A stretch of DNA of 64,000 nucleotides from Nitratireductor pacificus pht-3B (GCF_000300335.1 NZ_AMRM01000015.1:62001-126000); one strand, 5' to 3'. Numbered from the stretch's first letter, positions 34,422-44,577 are shown. A program made the numbers and translations. Notes: generated by a model from the sequence alone, not told the origin.

Positions 34422-35450
34422 TCAGTGAACGGTCTGGACGCGGAAGTCGTTCGGGTCGCGGCGCTCGGCGGACCTGTTCGCCTCGTCCGACCCGGCCAGA
34501 CCGGCCGCCACCACCGACACGCGGAACGTGCCCTCGAGACTGTTGTCGAAGATCGCACCAACGATGATCTCGGCATCGTCGCCGACCTCCTCGCGGATGC
34601 GCGTGGCGGCTTCGTCCACTTCGAACAGCGTCATGTCGCGACCGCCCGAGATCGACACGAGCACGCCCCTTGCGCCGGCCATGTTGGCTTCGTCGAGCAG
34701 CGGGTTGGCGATGGCCGCCTCAGCCGCCTTCATCGCGCGCGCGTCGCCCGAGGCCTCGCCTGTCCCCATCATCGCGCGGCCCATATCGCGCATGACGGAG
34801 CGCACATCGGCGAAGTCGAGATTGATCAGGCCTTCCTTGACGATCAGGTCCGTGATGCAGCCGACGCCCGAGTAGAGCACCTTGTCGGCAAGGCCGAAGG
34901 CCTCGGCGAACGTCGTCTTCGCGTCGGCGATGCGGAACAGGTTCTGGTTGGGGATCACGATCACCGTGTCGGCGCTCTCGCGCAGCAATTCGATGCCGCG
35001 CTCGGCGATGGCCATGCGGCGGTTGCCCTCGAAGGTGAACGGCTTGGTGACGACGGCCACCGTCAGGATGCCGGCATTGCGGGCCGCGGCGGCGATCACG
35101 GGGGCCGCGCCGGTCCCCGTTCCGCCGCCCATGCCCGCCGTCACGAAGCACATATGCGTGCCCGACAGGTGATCCATGATCTCGGCAATGGTTTCCTCGG
35201 CCGCCGCCTGACCGATCTCGGGAAGCGAACCCGCGCCCAGCCCTTCGGTCGAATTGGCACCGAGCTGGATCAGCCGTTCGGCCTTCGACATGGTCAGCGC
35301 CTGAGCGTCCGTGTTGGCGACGATGAAATCGACGCCGTCCAGCTTCTGCGCGATCATGTTGTTGACGGCGTTGCCGCCGCCGCCGCCGACACCGATGATG
35401 GTGATTTTCGGCCGCATCTCCGAGATCTCGGGCTTCTTGTTGTCCGTCAT
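34422..35450 (-). CDS. ftsZ2: Short second FtsZ (tubulin-like GTPase) lacking the C-terminal tail
   Basis: The protein has 342 residues. The GTP-binding G-box ([15 protein letters not shown], core at 108-114) and the T7 synergy loop ([15 protein letters not shown]) are intact, so it should bind GTP and polymerise. It ends soon after the core at about residue 320, with no long linker and no conserved C-terminal peptide for FtsA/ZipA-type partners. No dcw-cluster genes (ftsA, ftsQ, murC) surround it. This matches the short FtsZ2 known as a second copy in rhizobia, probably accessory to a full FtsZ elsewhere. Confidence 0.9.
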   Translation of the reverse strand: MTDNKKPEISEMRPKITIIGVGGGGGNAVNNMIAQKLDGVDFIVANTDAQALTMSKAERLIQLGANSTEGLGAGSLPEIGQAAAEETIAEIMDHLSGTHMCFVTAGMGGGTGTGAAPVIAAAARNAGILTVAVVTKPFTFEGNRRMAIAERGIELLRESADTVIVIPNQNLFRIADAKTTFAEAFGLADKVLYSGVGCITDLIVKEGLINLDFADVRSVMRDMGRAMMGTGEASGDARAMKAAEAAIANPLLDEANMAGARGVLVSISGGRDMTLFEVDEAATRIREEVGDDAEIIVGAIFDNSLEGTFRVSVVAAGLAGSDEANRSAERRDPNDFRVQTVH

Positions 35451-35637
35451 TGGGCGAGGTCCTTCTAGGGGAGCCGCGGCGCCGGCGACTGCGAATCGCC
35501 GGGCGGGCTCGACCGCCTGAAGGAATCAGAGAGCGCCGCCGGGATCAAGGGCGGGACACGTCTATAGGACCGCTGGGACACGCCGCCGCAGCAAAACCGG
35601 ATGACGTTTTGTAACGAACGGCAATCTGGGAGACGGA

Positions 35638-36252
35638 TCAGCCCCGCAGGACCGTCATGCGCATCGATTCGCGTTCCGAGAACGTGGCGAACCAGCCGGC
35701 GAGCGTTTCCCGCCCGGCCCGCCAGTCCTTTTCGGGAAAGCGGAGATCGAGGTAGCTGAGCGCGCAGGCCGCAGCGATGGCGCCGGCGTTGACCGGCCCC
35801 GCGAGCAAGGCCATCCACTGCTCCGCCAGCGCATCGAGGCCGCTGTCGATCTTCTCCATCTGCCCGGCATGCCACGCATCCCAGTACAGCTCCCGCGGAC
35901 GCACCGCCGTTTCGTAGCGCGCCAGGACCGCCGCATCGAGGATCGCATCCGCCAGGGCTTCGAGCGTCATGACCGCGAAACGCTCCCCGCCCTCCGCCGG
36001 CATCAGGCGCGGCGTGTCCGTCAGTGCGTCGAGATAGGAGCAGATCACGCGGCTGTCGTAGAGCACCCGGCCATCGTCGAGCAGGAGTGTCGGCACCTTG
36101 CCGGAAGGATTGCTGGCGACGATGGTCTTGTCGCGGTTGATCGGATTTGCCGCGCAACCGAGCCGCTCGATCCGCTCGGCCACCCCTTTTTCGTGGGCGC
36201 TGACGAGCACCTTGCGGACATAGGGAGAAGTAGGCGAGTAGAACAGTTTCAT
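35638..36252 (-). CDS. Glutathione S-transferase family protein
   Basis: The start ATG at 36252, behind GGAG, gives 204 residues beginning MKLFYSPTSPYVRKV. A longer frame starts 12 codons earlier without a better ribosome site. The N-terminal thioredoxin-like domain has the SPTSPYVRK active-site start and GKVPTLLLDDGRVLYDSRVICSYL (the cis-proline and glutathione-binding DS). A helical C-terminal domain follows. It is probably a soluble detoxification enzyme, with no clear functional link to its neighbours. Confidence 0.9.
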   Translation of the reverse strand: MKLFYSPTSPYVRKVLVSAHEKGVAERIERLGCAANPINRDKTIVASNPSGKVPTLLLDDGRVLYDSRVICSYLDALTDTPRLMPAEGGERFAVMTLEALADAILDAAVLARYETAVRPRELYWDAWHAGQMEKIDSGLDALAEQWMALLAGPVNAGAIAAACALSYLDLRFPEKDWRAGRETLAGWFATFSERESMRMTVLRG

Positions 36253-36363
36253 GAATGGCTCCATCGGCCGGAAACACGCGCCGTCCATGGGATCGGGACG
36301 ACCGCACCGCGACCGTCCTACACGAGCCGAGGGTTCCAGGCCAGCGCCCGCGCCGGCGGCGGA

Positions 36364-37449
36364 TCAGGCCCTCCTGCGGCTCGCCAGAAGCGAGGAGCCT
36401 GGAAACCGCAGCAGCATGCCGAACAGGTCGCGCGGCTCGTCGGGATCGGCGAGCAGGTCGAGATTCACATAATGATCGGTGCCGGCAAGCCTGTCCCGCA
36501 CATAGCGCAGCGCGGAAAAATCCTCCGTCGCGAAGCCGACCGAATCGAACAGGGTGATCTGGCCCGCCTCGCGCCGGCCCGCCGCCTGCCCGGTGATGAC
36601 CCGCCACAACTCCTCGACGGGATGGTCCGGCTCGAGCTGCTGGATCTCGCCCTCGATGCGCGTCTGCGGCGGGTATTCGACGAAGATGTCGGAGCGGGTG
36701 AGGATGTCGCGGTGCAGTTCCGTCTTGCCCGGGCAGTCGCCGCCCACCGCGTTGATGTGGATGCCCGCGCCGACCATGTTGTCGGTCAGGATCGTCGCAT
36801 ACTGCTTGTCGGCCGTTGCCGTCGTGACGATCTCCGCGCCCTCCATAGCATCCTCGGCGGTGCCGCAAACCGTCATATCGAAGCCCAGCCCGGCAAGATT
36901 GCGCAGGCACTTCTCGCTCGCCGCATGGTCGATGTCGTAGAGCCGCAGCCGGTCGATGCCCAGCAGCGCCTTGAACGCCATGGCCTGAAACTCCGCCTGC
37001 GCCCCGTTGCCGATCAGCGCCATCGTCCGTGCGCCCTTCGGCGCCAGGTACTTGCCGGCCAGCGCCGATGTCGCGGCCGTGCGCAGCGCGGTCAGGATCG
37101 TCATTTCGGAGATCAGCAGCGGATAGCCGTTGCCGACATCCGCATAGACGCCGAAGGCGGTGACCGTCTGCCGACCCTCTCGGGTGTTCTTCGGGTGGCC
37201 GTTCACATATTTGAAGCCGTAGTGCTTCCCGTCGCTGGTGGGCATCAGCTCGATCACGCCCTCGCGGCTGTGCGAGGCGACGCGCGGCGTCTTGTCGAAG
37301 GCTTCCCAGCGGCGAAAATCCTCCTCGATATAGCCGGTCAGTTCCGTGAGAAACCGCTCGACGCCAATCTCCAGGACCAGTTCCATCATGTGATGGACGC
37401 TGACGAAGGGAACGAGGTTGAGCTGGCCGTGGGCGAAGGGGTCGGTCAT
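36364..37449 (-). CDS. Ornithine cyclodeaminase
   Basis: ATG 37449 gives 361 residues. TTG 37458, overlapping the arginase stop, would add three residues and is an alternative. The sequence FDKTPRVASHSREGVIELMPTSDGKHYGFKYVNGHP is very like the octopine/nopaline-type cyclodeaminases of agrobacteria and rhizobia. The NAD-binding motif ALIGNGAQAEFQ and the catalytic aspartate region INAVGGDCPGKTEL are present. It converts ornithine to proline and ammonia. It is co-transcribed with arginase, forming an arginine-to-proline route. Confidence 0.93.
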   Translation of the reverse strand: MTDPFAHGQLNLVPFVSVHHMMELVLEIGVERFLTELTGYIEEDFRRWEAFDKTPRVASHSREGVIELMPTSDGKHYGFKYVNGHPKNTREGRQTVTAFGVYADVGNGYPLLISEMTILTALRTAATSALAGKYLAPKGARTMALIGNGAQAEFQAMAFKALLGIDRLRLYDIDHAASEKCLRNLAGLGFDMTVCGTAEDAMEGAEIVTTATADKQYATILTDNMVGAGIHINAVGGDCPGKTELHRDILTRSDIFVEYPPQTRIEGEIQQLEPDHPVEELWRVITGQAAGRREAGQITLFDSVGFATEDFSALRYVRDRLAGTDHYVNLDLLADPDEPRDLFGMLLRFPGSSLLASRRRA

Positions 37450-37454
37450 GACGG

Positions 37455-38375
37455 TCAATGGCTCCTTGTCGGGCGATCCATGATGCGGCGTCCCATCAGG
37501 CTTGCCGTGAGATCGACGAGCAGGGTCGCCGTGCGCCCGCGCTCGTCGAGAAAGGGATTGAGCTCCACCAGGTCGAGACTGCTGACAAGGCCGCTGTCAT
37601 GCAGCATCTCCATCGCCAGATGGGCCTCGCGGAACGTCGCCCCGCCCGGCACCGTCGTGCCGACCGCCGGAGCGATGGACGGATCGAGGAAATCGACGTC
37701 GAGGCTGACATGCAGCAGCCCGTTCTGCGCTGTCACCCGCTCGAGGAAGGCGCGCAGCAGCGGCGCCAGCCCGTGCTCGTCGACGGCGCGCATGTCGTGC
37801 ACGGTCACGCCGGCCGCCTGGAGGGCGGCGCGTTCGGCGGGATCGACGCTGCGCAGGCCGAGGGTGCAGATGCGCTCCGGCGCGACCGGCGCCTGCAGGG
37901 CGGGGAAGTAGCCCGAAAAGCCCGCCTGCCCGCTGGCATAGGCAAGGGGAACGCCGTGCAGATTGCCGCTCTGCGTCGTGTCGAGCGTGTGGAAATCAGG
38001 ATGCGCGTCGAGCCACAGCACGAACAGCGGCCGGCCGGTCTCGGCAGCACGCCGGGCGACGCCGGAAACCGTGCCGGCCGAGATGCTGTGATCGCCGCCG
38101 AGAAAGATCGGCATACCGTCGGCGCTCGCCGCATAGGCTGCCTCAGCGATCGCCGCCGTCCACGCGACGATTTCCGGCAGCGCCTTCAGGGCGGTGTTTC
38201 CGTGGACGATCGGGCCGGCGCTGGCCGGCACGACGGTGCCAAGATCGCTCACCCGGTGACCAAGGTCGCCGAGCGCCGCGGCCAGCCCCGCGGTCCTGAG
38301 GGCGCTCGGCCCCATCTCGCACCCCATCCGGCCCGCCCCGTCCTGAACGGGCGCGCCCAGTATCTTGCAGTGCAT
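37455..38375 (-). CDS. Arginase
   Basis: The protein has 306 residues. The binuclear manganese ligands are in FLGGDHSIS (H96), WLDAHPDFHT (D123, H125, D127) and SLDVDFLDPS. The start MHCKILGAPVQDGAGRMGCEMGPSALR fits bacterial arginases. It hydrolyses arginine to ornithine and urea in the cytoplasm. An overlapping ornithine cyclodeaminase gene follows and an Lrp-type regulator gene is divergent. Confidence 0.94.
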   Translation of the reverse strand: MHCKILGAPVQDGAGRMGCEMGPSALRTAGLAAALGDLGHRVSDLGTVVPASAGPIVHGNTALKALPEIVAWTAAIAEAAYAASADGMPIFLGGDHSISAGTVSGVARRAAETGRPLFVLWLDAHPDFHTLDTTQSGNLHGVPLAYASGQAGFSGYFPALQAPVAPERICTLGLRSVDPAERAALQAAGVTVHDMRAVDEHGLAPLLRAFLERVTAQNGLLHVSLDVDFLDPSIAPAVGTTVPGGATFREAHLAMEMLHDSGLVSSLDLVELNPFLDERGRTATLLVDLTASLMGRRIMDRPTRSH

Positions 38376-38440
38376 CGCCGTCTCCCGCGCCTGAAACCCT
38401 GAACATTCGAACGCGATTCACCGGCAGTTTGAACAATGCA

Positions 38441-38451
38441 ATTTGCCAAAT
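38441..38451. promoter_or_regulatory. Candidate Lrp-type operator ATTTG-C-CAAAT
   Basis: A perfect 11-base palindrome lies between the divergent arginase and Lrp/AsnC genes, 66 bases upstream of the arginase start. It also overlaps an alternative upstream start codon (38436) of the regulator, which favours the later start at 38502. Confidence 0.45.
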
Positions 38452-38501
38452 ACGACAGAGAGATCTATCGTTTTGAAAGATCAGATGCCCGATATGACAC
38501 A

Positions 38502-38939
38502 ATGGACCAGCTCGACGAACGCCTGATAACGCTGCTGCGACACGACGCACGCCGCGGCATCTCCGACCTGGCGCTGGACCTCGGCGTGTCGCGCGCCACC
38601 GTGCGCACCCGCATCGCCCGTCTGGAAAAGGCTGGAGCGATCCTCGGCTATACGGTGGTCCTGCGCGCCGACGCCGTCGGCTCGCCGGTGCGCGGCGTCA
38701 TGATGGTCGAGATCGAGGGACGCATGGCGGACCGCGTCATCCATGCGCTGAGCGGCTTTCCGGAAGTCTCGACCATCCACACCACCAACGGCCGCTGGGA
38801 CATCATCGTGGAACTGGGCGCCGCGACGCTGACCGACCTCGACACGGTGCTGCGCCGCATCCGCCTCATTCCCGGCATCATGGCGAGCGAAACGAACCTG
38901 CTTCTGGCGACGCCGCACAGCACCAGGGCGCGGCTGTAG
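38502..38939 (+). CDS. Lrp/AsnC family transcriptional regulator
   Basis: I use ATG 38502 (MDQLDERLITLLRHDARRG), which matches the usual N-terminus and gives 145 residues. ATG 38436 would add 22 atypical residues. The helix-turn-helix is ISDLALDLGVSRATVRTRIARLEKAG, and the RAM effector domain covers the C-terminal half (GRWDIIVELGAATLTDLDTVLRRI). It is divergent from arginase and ornithine cyclodeaminase and is therefore the likely arginine- or ornithine-responsive regulator of both. Confidence 0.9.
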   Translation: MDQLDERLITLLRHDARRGISDLALDLGVSRATVRTRIARLEKAGAILGYTVVLRADAVGSPVRGVMMVEIEGRMADRVIHALSGFPEVSTIHTTNGRWDIIVELGAATLTDLDTVLRRIRLIPGIMASETNLLLATPHSTRARL

Positions 38940-38953
38940 GGTCGCCGGACGGT

Positions 38954-40219
38954 CTATTCCCCGAGCGTTCCGATCATCCGCAGGACATCGTCTTCGGCGC
39001 GCCGCCCACCGAACTCTTCGACGATGCCGAACGCGCCGCCATAACCCCAGATGGACCAGGCGAAACCGCGCGTTTCCGCCTGCCCGATCATGTCGCGCAT
39101 ATAGGCGGCCCGCCATTCGCCGGGCATGACGACCGGGTTCTCGTATTCCTGCCGTATCATCCCGAACTCGCTCAGGATGATGTCACCGGGATCGACCGCA
39201 TGCGTGTCGGCCCAGTCGGCGACGACCCGGAACGGCGCGGCCATCTGCTCCTCGAGTTCGGCCTCCGTATCGATCAGGGCGATCTGTTCGTCCAGATAGG
39301 CGAGCATGCCCGCGCGGCGCAGCAGAGGCGCCTCGCTGCGGATACGCTCGCGCGCCTTCTCCAGTGCATCTGTCAGCTCCGCCTTGTGGGCATGGGGAGG
39401 ATAGGGAATGCCGGTCACGTAGCGGATGAAATCACCCGCCCAGAGCGCGCCCTGCGACGTGAGCAGGAAGGGCTGGTAGGTATGGAAACCCCACAGGATG
39501 TTGTCGTCGGGAATGGTCTTCGGATCGAGCGCGGCAAGCCCCTCCGCCGATCCCCAGCATGCACCGGACAGGACCAGCGTGATGCGGGACGCGGAAGCAC
39601 GCGCCGCGGCGAAGAGGCGGCCGAGCTGGTCGTCCCAGGCCGCACCCTCGGCGCCTTCGCAGCCGGTGACGGGTTCGTTCATGAGTTCGAAGGCGACCTG
39701 TGCCGGATCTTCCCCGGAAAGCGTCCGTCCCATCTCCCGCACCAGGTCCAGATAGCGTTCGAACAGCGCCTCGTCGCGCAGGATCTCCTCGACGCCGGCG
39801 AAGCGATCCGCCCCGCGCGGAATCGGGTGCAGGTCGACGATCACCTTGAGCCCCGCCGCATTGATGGCCCGCACCCCCTCCAGCACCGAGCCGAACAGGC
39901 GATCGCGGAAGGAGCGGGCGTTGGGGGAAAGGAAAGGGATCGGGTCCACCGGCATGCGCACGAAATCGAACCCGGTCCCCTTCAGGAGCGCCAGGTCTTC
40001 GGTCTCGATCTTGCGCCGCCATTCGGGATAAGGGAGCAGAACGCCCTCGCGCGACCAGTCGGCCTCGTTCGGCCAGGTGTCCCAGAGGTCGAGATTGACG
40101 CCGCGGCCCGGCGCGAAGGTTGCCGCCTCGGAGGGGCTGGCCGGGCAACCGAGAAGCGCAGCGATCGCAAGCAGACCCGCGACCGGACTGCCGCTCAATC
40201 GTTTGGTCTTGCTTGCCAT
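38954..40219 (-). CDS. Exported glycoside hydrolase family 5 (cellulase-like) protein
   Basis: The protein has 421 residues with a signal peptide of about 32 residues. LLGC at 22-25 could be a lipobox, although SEA-A at 30-33 fits signal peptidase I. A TIM-barrel GH5 domain has the acid/base glutamate E182 in FELMNEP and the probable nucleophile in IILSEFGM, with VDLHPIPRG and WGFHTYQPF also conserved. It probably cleaves a beta-glucan or exopolysaccharide in the periplasm or outside. The nearby O-antigen ligase-like gene suggests a polysaccharide context. Confidence 0.88.
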   Translation of the reverse strand: MASKTKRLSGSPVAGLLAIAALLGCPASPSEAATFAPGRGVNLDLWDTWPNEADWSREGVLLPYPEWRRKIETEDLALLKGTGFDFVRMPVDPIPFLSPNARSFRDRLFGSVLEGVRAINAAGLKVIVDLHPIPRGADRFAGVEEILRDEALFERYLDLVREMGRTLSGEDPAQVAFELMNEPVTGCEGAEGAAWDDQLGRLFAAARASASRITLVLSGACWGSAEGLAALDPKTIPDDNILWGFHTYQPFLLTSQGALWAGDFIRYVTGIPYPPHAHKAELTDALEKARERIRSEAPLLRRAGMLAYLDEQIALIDTEAELEEQMAAPFRVVADWADTHAVDPGDIILSEFGMIRQEYENPVVMPGEWRAAYMRDMIGQAETRGFAWSIWGYGGAFGIVEEFGGRRAEDDVLRMIGTLGE

Positions 40220-40349
40220 GCCGAGGCCCCCTGTCCTATCTCCTGCATCGCCAGGATACAGGCGGCCGATTAACGAATTTTAGCGGTTTTGAAGATACGG
40301 TGCACGCGCCGGTTGCGGGCGGCATATGGTGTTATTCAGGGGGCAGACG

Positions 40350-41108
40350 ATGACTGTTGTTGACCGATGGCGGCCGGAAACGGCAGCCGGGGGATTTACG
40401 CGCGACGATGAGGACATCGCCTTCTACACGCGCATCAACGCCCTCGTGCACCCCGACATGGTGCTGGCCGATCTGGGCGCAGGACGCGGCTCGCGCTTCG
40501 ACGACGGAAGCTCGCCGTTCCGCAGGAATTTCTGCAATTTCCAGGGCAGGGTGAAGCGGGTCATCGGCCTGGATGTCGATCCGGTCGTGATGCAGCATCC
40601 CCATCTCGACGAGGCGCATGTCATCGAGCCCGGCGGCGCCCTGCCGCTGGCGGATGCCAGCGTCGACATCGTCGTCTGCGAATGGGTCATCGAGCATGTC
40701 GAACACCCGAAGGTCTTCGCGCGGGAGATCGAGCGCGTCCTCAAGCCCGGCGGCTGGTTCTGCGCATTGACGCCCAACACCTACGGCTATGTCGGGATCG
40801 GCAACAACATGGTGCCCGACATCGTCAAGGACGGCCTGATGCGGCTGGTGTGGCCAGAGCGCCCGGCGCAGGACGCCTTCCCGACATTCTACCGGATGAA
40901 CACTGCCGGCAGCATCCGGCGCGCCTTCGGCAAGGAACGCTGGTCGCACCATGGATATATCTCGAACGGCACGCCGAAATATCACGGCGGCACGACGCTC
41001 GGCTTTGCCGTGGTCTCGTTCCTGCAATGGCTGATGCCTCCGGCCCTGCGCACCAATCTGATGGTGTTTTCGCAGAAGCGCGCGGCGGCGATGGAGATCG
41101 ATCCCTAG
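40350..41108 (+). CDS. Class I SAM-dependent methyltransferase
   Basis: ATG 40350 behind GGGGGCAGACG gives 252 residues; an in-frame ATG at 40326 lacks a ribosome site. The SAM-binding motif VLADLGAGRGSRF and motif LPLADASVDIVVCEWVIEHVEHPKVFAREIERVLKPGG are standard. Such enzymes next to polysaccharide genes often methylate sugars, but the acceptor cannot be read here. It is divergent from the GH5 gene and convergent with the ligase-like gene. Confidence 0.87.
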   Translation: MTVVDRWRPETAAGGFTRDDEDIAFYTRINALVHPDMVLADLGAGRGSRFDDGSSPFRRNFCNFQGRVKRVIGLDVDPVVMQHPHLDEAHVIEPGGALPLADASVDIVVCEWVIEHVEHPKVFAREIERVLKPGGWFCALTPNTYGYVGIGNNMVPDIVKDGLMRLVWPERPAQDAFPTFYRMNTAGSIRRAFGKERWSHHGYISNGTPKYHGGTTLGFAVVSFLQWLMPPALRTNLMVFSQKRAAAMEIDP

Positions 41109-41139
41109 ACCTGAGGCAGGCGGGGCCTGGAGCGCAGCA

Positions 41140-42489
41140 TCAACGCCGCGTATGCGCCGGCACGATGAAGCGCGCCGTCAGGCGAAGGCCGAGCGCCGCC
41201 ATGACGAAGAACATCCACACCGGATCGGCCCTGCGGAAAAAGAAGCTTTCCAGGAACGCGTTGAACAGGGCGAACGTCACGATCATCATGAAGAAGTCGG
41301 CGAGGAACACGTTCTCGCGATGCAGTGGCGCGCGCATGTAGTCGCGCAGCGGCACGATGATGAACGCGATGATGCCGACGGCCAGCCCGGGCAAACCCAT
41401 GGCGATCGCCAGGTCCATGTAGCTGTTGTGGCTGTGCACCGTGCCGCGCACGTCCCAGGCCCGGTCGAACGGGTGATCTGAGGTGAACACCGTCTCCGTC
41501 AGCCAGAAATTCTCGAAGCCGTAGCCTGTCCACGGCCGCTGGGCGAGCATCGAGCCGGCAAAATCCCACAGCGCGGTGCGCCCCGTATAGGTGAGGTCCG
41601 GCGCCAGCGACGCCGCCAGCTGCTTCACGGGTTCGATGAAGACGATGCCGAGCGTCGCGACGCCCATGCCGCAGACCGCGGCAGCGACGAAGAGCGGAAC
41701 GAGAAAGCGCAGTCCGAAGATCCCAGGCAGCGCGATCAGCAGGCCGGCGAGCGGCACGGTCCCCGCCGTGGTCTTGGACCCGGTGTTGAGAACGAAGATC
41801 ATGGCGAGCACGAACAGCAGGCCGCCGGCCCGCCGCCAGCCGCGCCGCCAGAGATAGATCCCGGCAAAGGAAAGGCTCGCCATCACGGGACCGGCGATGT
41901 TTTTGTGCGTGAACACCCCGCGCCACAGCCCCGAATGCTGGTACTCGACGTCCCCCGCCTGGTGGATCGCCGCTTCCGGCACGATCACCAGTCCCAGATA
42001 GGAGAGGCCGATGATCGTGAAGCCGGCCAGGACCAGCACCCGGCAGAACGCGTCCGCCGAGCGCGGCAGGGTCAGAACGGCCGCCACCGACACGATGCCG
42101 ATCACGCTGAAGGCCGCGCTGCGCATCGTCGCGGTCGGGTCGGGCGTGTTGAGGATCGACAGGAACAGAAAGGCGAGAAGCAGCAGCCACCACGGGCTGA
42201 GAAGGGCCGACAGCACGCGCCGGTCGACCAGCGTCAACAGCGAGACCAGCGACAGCGCCCCAAGCCCGCCGAAGCCGAGCTGGTTGACGATGTCGCCGCC
42301 GCTGCCGGTCAGCTCCGCGCCGCTCGGCTGGAAGGGCCGGAAGGAGATGATCAGCGTGCTGAGGATCACCGTGGCGATCACCGTCGGAAGATGCTCGGCG
42401 GCAAGGAGCCGTTTGACGAACGGATAGTCCGCCCCGCGCTGAGTTGCCACGCCGCTCATCCGCATCGGGCCGGCTTTCCGAAATGCCAC
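41140..42489 (-). CDS. O-antigen ligase/polymerase family membrane protein
   Basis: The protein has 449 residues with about 11-12 membrane segments. A large periplasmic loop carries YTGRTALWDFAGSMLAQRPWTGYGFENFW and the Wzy_C signature histidine in GTVHSHNSYMDLAIAMGLPGL. Members join or polymerise undecaprenyl-linked oligosaccharides (WaaL, ExoQ, Wzy). No glycosyltransferases are adjacent, so the polymer is not identified. Confidence 0.9.
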   Translation of the reverse strand: MAFRKAGPMRMSGVATQRGADYPFVKRLLAAEHLPTVIATVILSTLIISFRPFQPSGAELTGSGGDIVNQLGFGGLGALSLVSLLTLVDRRVLSALLSPWWLLLLAFLFLSILNTPDPTATMRSAAFSVIGIVSVAAVLTLPRSADAFCRVLVLAGFTIIGLSYLGLVIVPEAAIHQAGDVEYQHSGLWRGVFTHKNIAGPVMASLSFAGIYLWRRGWRRAGGLLFVLAMIFVLNTGSKTTAGTVPLAGLLIALPGIFGLRFLVPLFVAAAVCGMGVATLGIVFIEPVKQLAASLAPDLTYTGRTALWDFAGSMLAQRPWTGYGFENFWLTETVFTSDHPFDRAWDVRGTVHSHNSYMDLAIAMGLPGLAVGIIAFIIVPLRDYMRAPLHRENVFLADFFMMIVTFALFNAFLESFFFRRADPVWMFFVMAALGLRLTARFIVPAHTRR

Positions 42490-42852
42490 AGGCCGCAGGC
42501 AAATTCGCTCCGCATGGCCGCCCCTGCTGGAAGCAGCGCATGCGGGAGCATTGAAACCCGCTCTTCTGTGCAGTTCTCGGTCAAGGGCGCGGCCATCGCA
42601 TGAGTGCGTTGCCCCTATAAGGGACCGCGCCGATTAAGGCCGCGTTAAACACGTTTCCCCGGACACGCGGAGCATCGGACCCGAAAGTGGAAGCCGTTTC
42701 CGGCGCATCCACCGCCGGAGGCCGCCCGCTCCATGCAACCGCCTCGACCATGGATTGCCGTGCAGCCCTCCGTCGCGATGTGCTAGGGAGTGGTGGCCAC
42801 GGAGCAGCCTGTCGCTGATCCCGGCGCAGATCGAGGAATGATGGAGCCCAGC
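42490..42852. other. 363-base intergenic region upstream of adenine deaminase
   Basis: The region separates the divergent O-antigen ligase-like and adenine deaminase genes. I see no gene, hairpin or convincing promoter; TATAAG near 42616 is the only -10-like element, without a matching -35. It presumably contains both promoters. Confidence 0.4.
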
Positions 42853-44553
42853 ATGCCCCTGCCCCCGCTTCCGGACATGATCGACCAGGCCCATGGCCGC
42901 AAGCCGGCCGACCTGGTGCTGAAGGGCGGGCGCGTCCTCGATCTGGTCACGGGCGACCTGCTCGACGGCGATGTCGCGATCTGCGGCGGCATGATCGTCG
43001 GGACCTGCGCGTCCTATGAGGGTCGGGAAACGATCGACGTTTCGGGCAAGGTGCTGGTTCCGGGCTTCATCGACACGCATCTGCACATCGAAAGCTCTCT
43101 GGTCACGCCATTCGAGTTCGACCGCTGCGTGGGGCCGCACGGCGTGACGACGGCGATCTGCGACCCGCACGAGATCGCCAATGTGGCCGGCATCGAGGGG
43201 ATCCGCTATTTTCTCGATGCGAGCGCCCACACGCTGATGGACATAAAGGTCCAGCTTTCCTCCTGCGTCCCCTCGACCGAGATGGAGACCGCCGGCGCGC
43301 GGCTTGAGGCGGAGGATCTCGTCCCCTATCGCGATCATCCCGCGGTGATCGGGCTGGCCGAGTTCATGAATTATCCCGGCGTGATCCACAAGGATCCGGG
43401 AGCGATGGCCAAGCTCGAAGCCTTTCGCGGCAGGCACATCGACGGGCATGCGCCGCTGGTGAGCGGCCTCGACCTCAACGCCTACCTGTCAGCCGGCATC
43501 CGCACGGAGCACGAGGCGACGAGCGCCGGCGAGGCGCTGGAGAAACTGCGCAAGGGCATGCGCATCCTCATTCGGGAAGGGTCCGTCTCGAAGGACCTGC
43601 ATGCCCTTCACCCCCTGATCACCGAGCGAAACTCGCCCTACATCGCCTTCTGCACCGACGACCGCAACCCGCTCGACATCGCCGAGCATGGTCATCTCGA
43701 CCACATGATCCGCACCGCGATCGCGCTGGGCGCGGAACCGCTCGCAGTCTACCGCGCGGCCAGCCTTTCGGCGGCGGAGGCGTTCGGCCTGAAGGATCGC
43801 GGCCTGATCGCGCCCGGCAGGCGCGCCGACATCGTCGTGCTCGACGATCTCGCAGAATGCCGCGCCGAACTGGTGATCTGCAGCGGGGTTCGCCTGACGC
43901 CCGAAGCGTTTGCAGCACGCCGGACCGTTCCGCCGGTGGCGCGCGGGTCGGTCAGGCCGCCGGAAATCTCGGCGCGCTCCTTCCGCACCGCAGGCAACAG
44001 GCCCGAAACGCCGGTCATCGGCATCCTGCCGGGCAAGATCATCACCGAGCATCTGGTGGAAAGGATCGAGCCCGTCGACGGCGACAAGCAGCCGGACATT
44101 GCGCGCGACCTGGTCAAGATCGCGGTGATCGAGCGTCATGGAAAGAACGGCAACATCGCCACGGGCTTCGTGCGCGGCTTCAACCTGAAGGCGGGCGCCA
44201 TCGCCTCGACGGTCTGCCACGACCATCACAACATCGCCGTTGTCGGCGTCGACTACGAGGATATGGCGCTGGCGGCCAACCGGCTGAAGGAGCTTGAGGG
44301 CGGCTTCGTCGTGACCCGCGCCGGCGGGGTCGTCGCGGAACTCGCGCTTCCCATCGCCGGGCTGATGAGCCTAGCGCCTTTCGAGCAGGTCAAATCCGAG
44401 CTTATCCTCCTACGCGATGCCGCCCGGGGGCTTGGCGTGACACTGGAAGAACCCTTCCTGCAACTCGCCTTCCTGGCCCTTCCGGTCATCCCGCATCTGA
44501 AGGTCACCGATCATGGCATGGTCGACGTGGACCAATTCATGATCGTGCCCTGA
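42853..44553 (+). CDS. ade: Adenine deaminase
   Basis: ATG 42853 with GGAG six bases upstream gives 566 residues, near the usual 570-590. Earlier in-frame starts (42790 GTG, 42838, 42841) have poorer spacing. The amidohydrolase metal motif is [16 protein letters not shown], followed by [32 protein letters not shown] and [10 protein letters not shown]. The C-terminal adenine deaminase domain has [20 protein letters not shown]. It deaminates adenine to hypoxanthine for purine salvage or nitrogen supply. It stands alone and converges on the catabolic island. Confidence 0.93.
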   Translation: MPLPPLPDMIDQAHGRKPADLVLKGGRVLDLVTGDLLDGDVAICGGMIVGTCASYEGRETIDVSGKVLVPGFIDTHLHIESSLVTPFEFDRCVGPHGVTTAICDPHEIANVAGIEGIRYFLDASAHTLMDIKVQLSSCVPSTEMETAGARLEAEDLVPYRDHPAVIGLAEFMNYPGVIHKDPGAMAKLEAFRGRHIDGHAPLVSGLDLNAYLSAGIRTEHEATSAGEALEKLRKGMRILIREGSVSKDLHALHPLITERNSPYIAFCTDDRNPLDIAEHGHLDHMIRTAIALGAEPLAVYRAASLSAAEAFGLKDRGLIAPGRRADIVVLDDLAECRAELVICSGVRLTPEAFAARRTVPPVARGSVRPPEISARSFRTAGNRPETPVIGILPGKIITEHLVERIEPVDGDKQPDIARDLVKIAVIERHGKNGNIATGFVRGFNLKAGAIASTVCHDHHNIAVVGVDYEDMALAANRLKELEGGFVVTRAGGVVAELALPIAGLMSLAPFEQVKSELILLRDAARGLGVTLEEPFLQLAFLALPVIPHLKVTDHGMVDVDQFMIVP

Positions 44554-44577
44554 GGTCCTGCCGCACAACAAAGCGCT

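Noticed and set aside
44567-44576. AAAGCGCTTT palindrome between adenine deaminase and the M81 gene
   Set aside because: It is short, spans the 3' ends of convergent genes, lacks a loop for a terminator and is not near a promoter.
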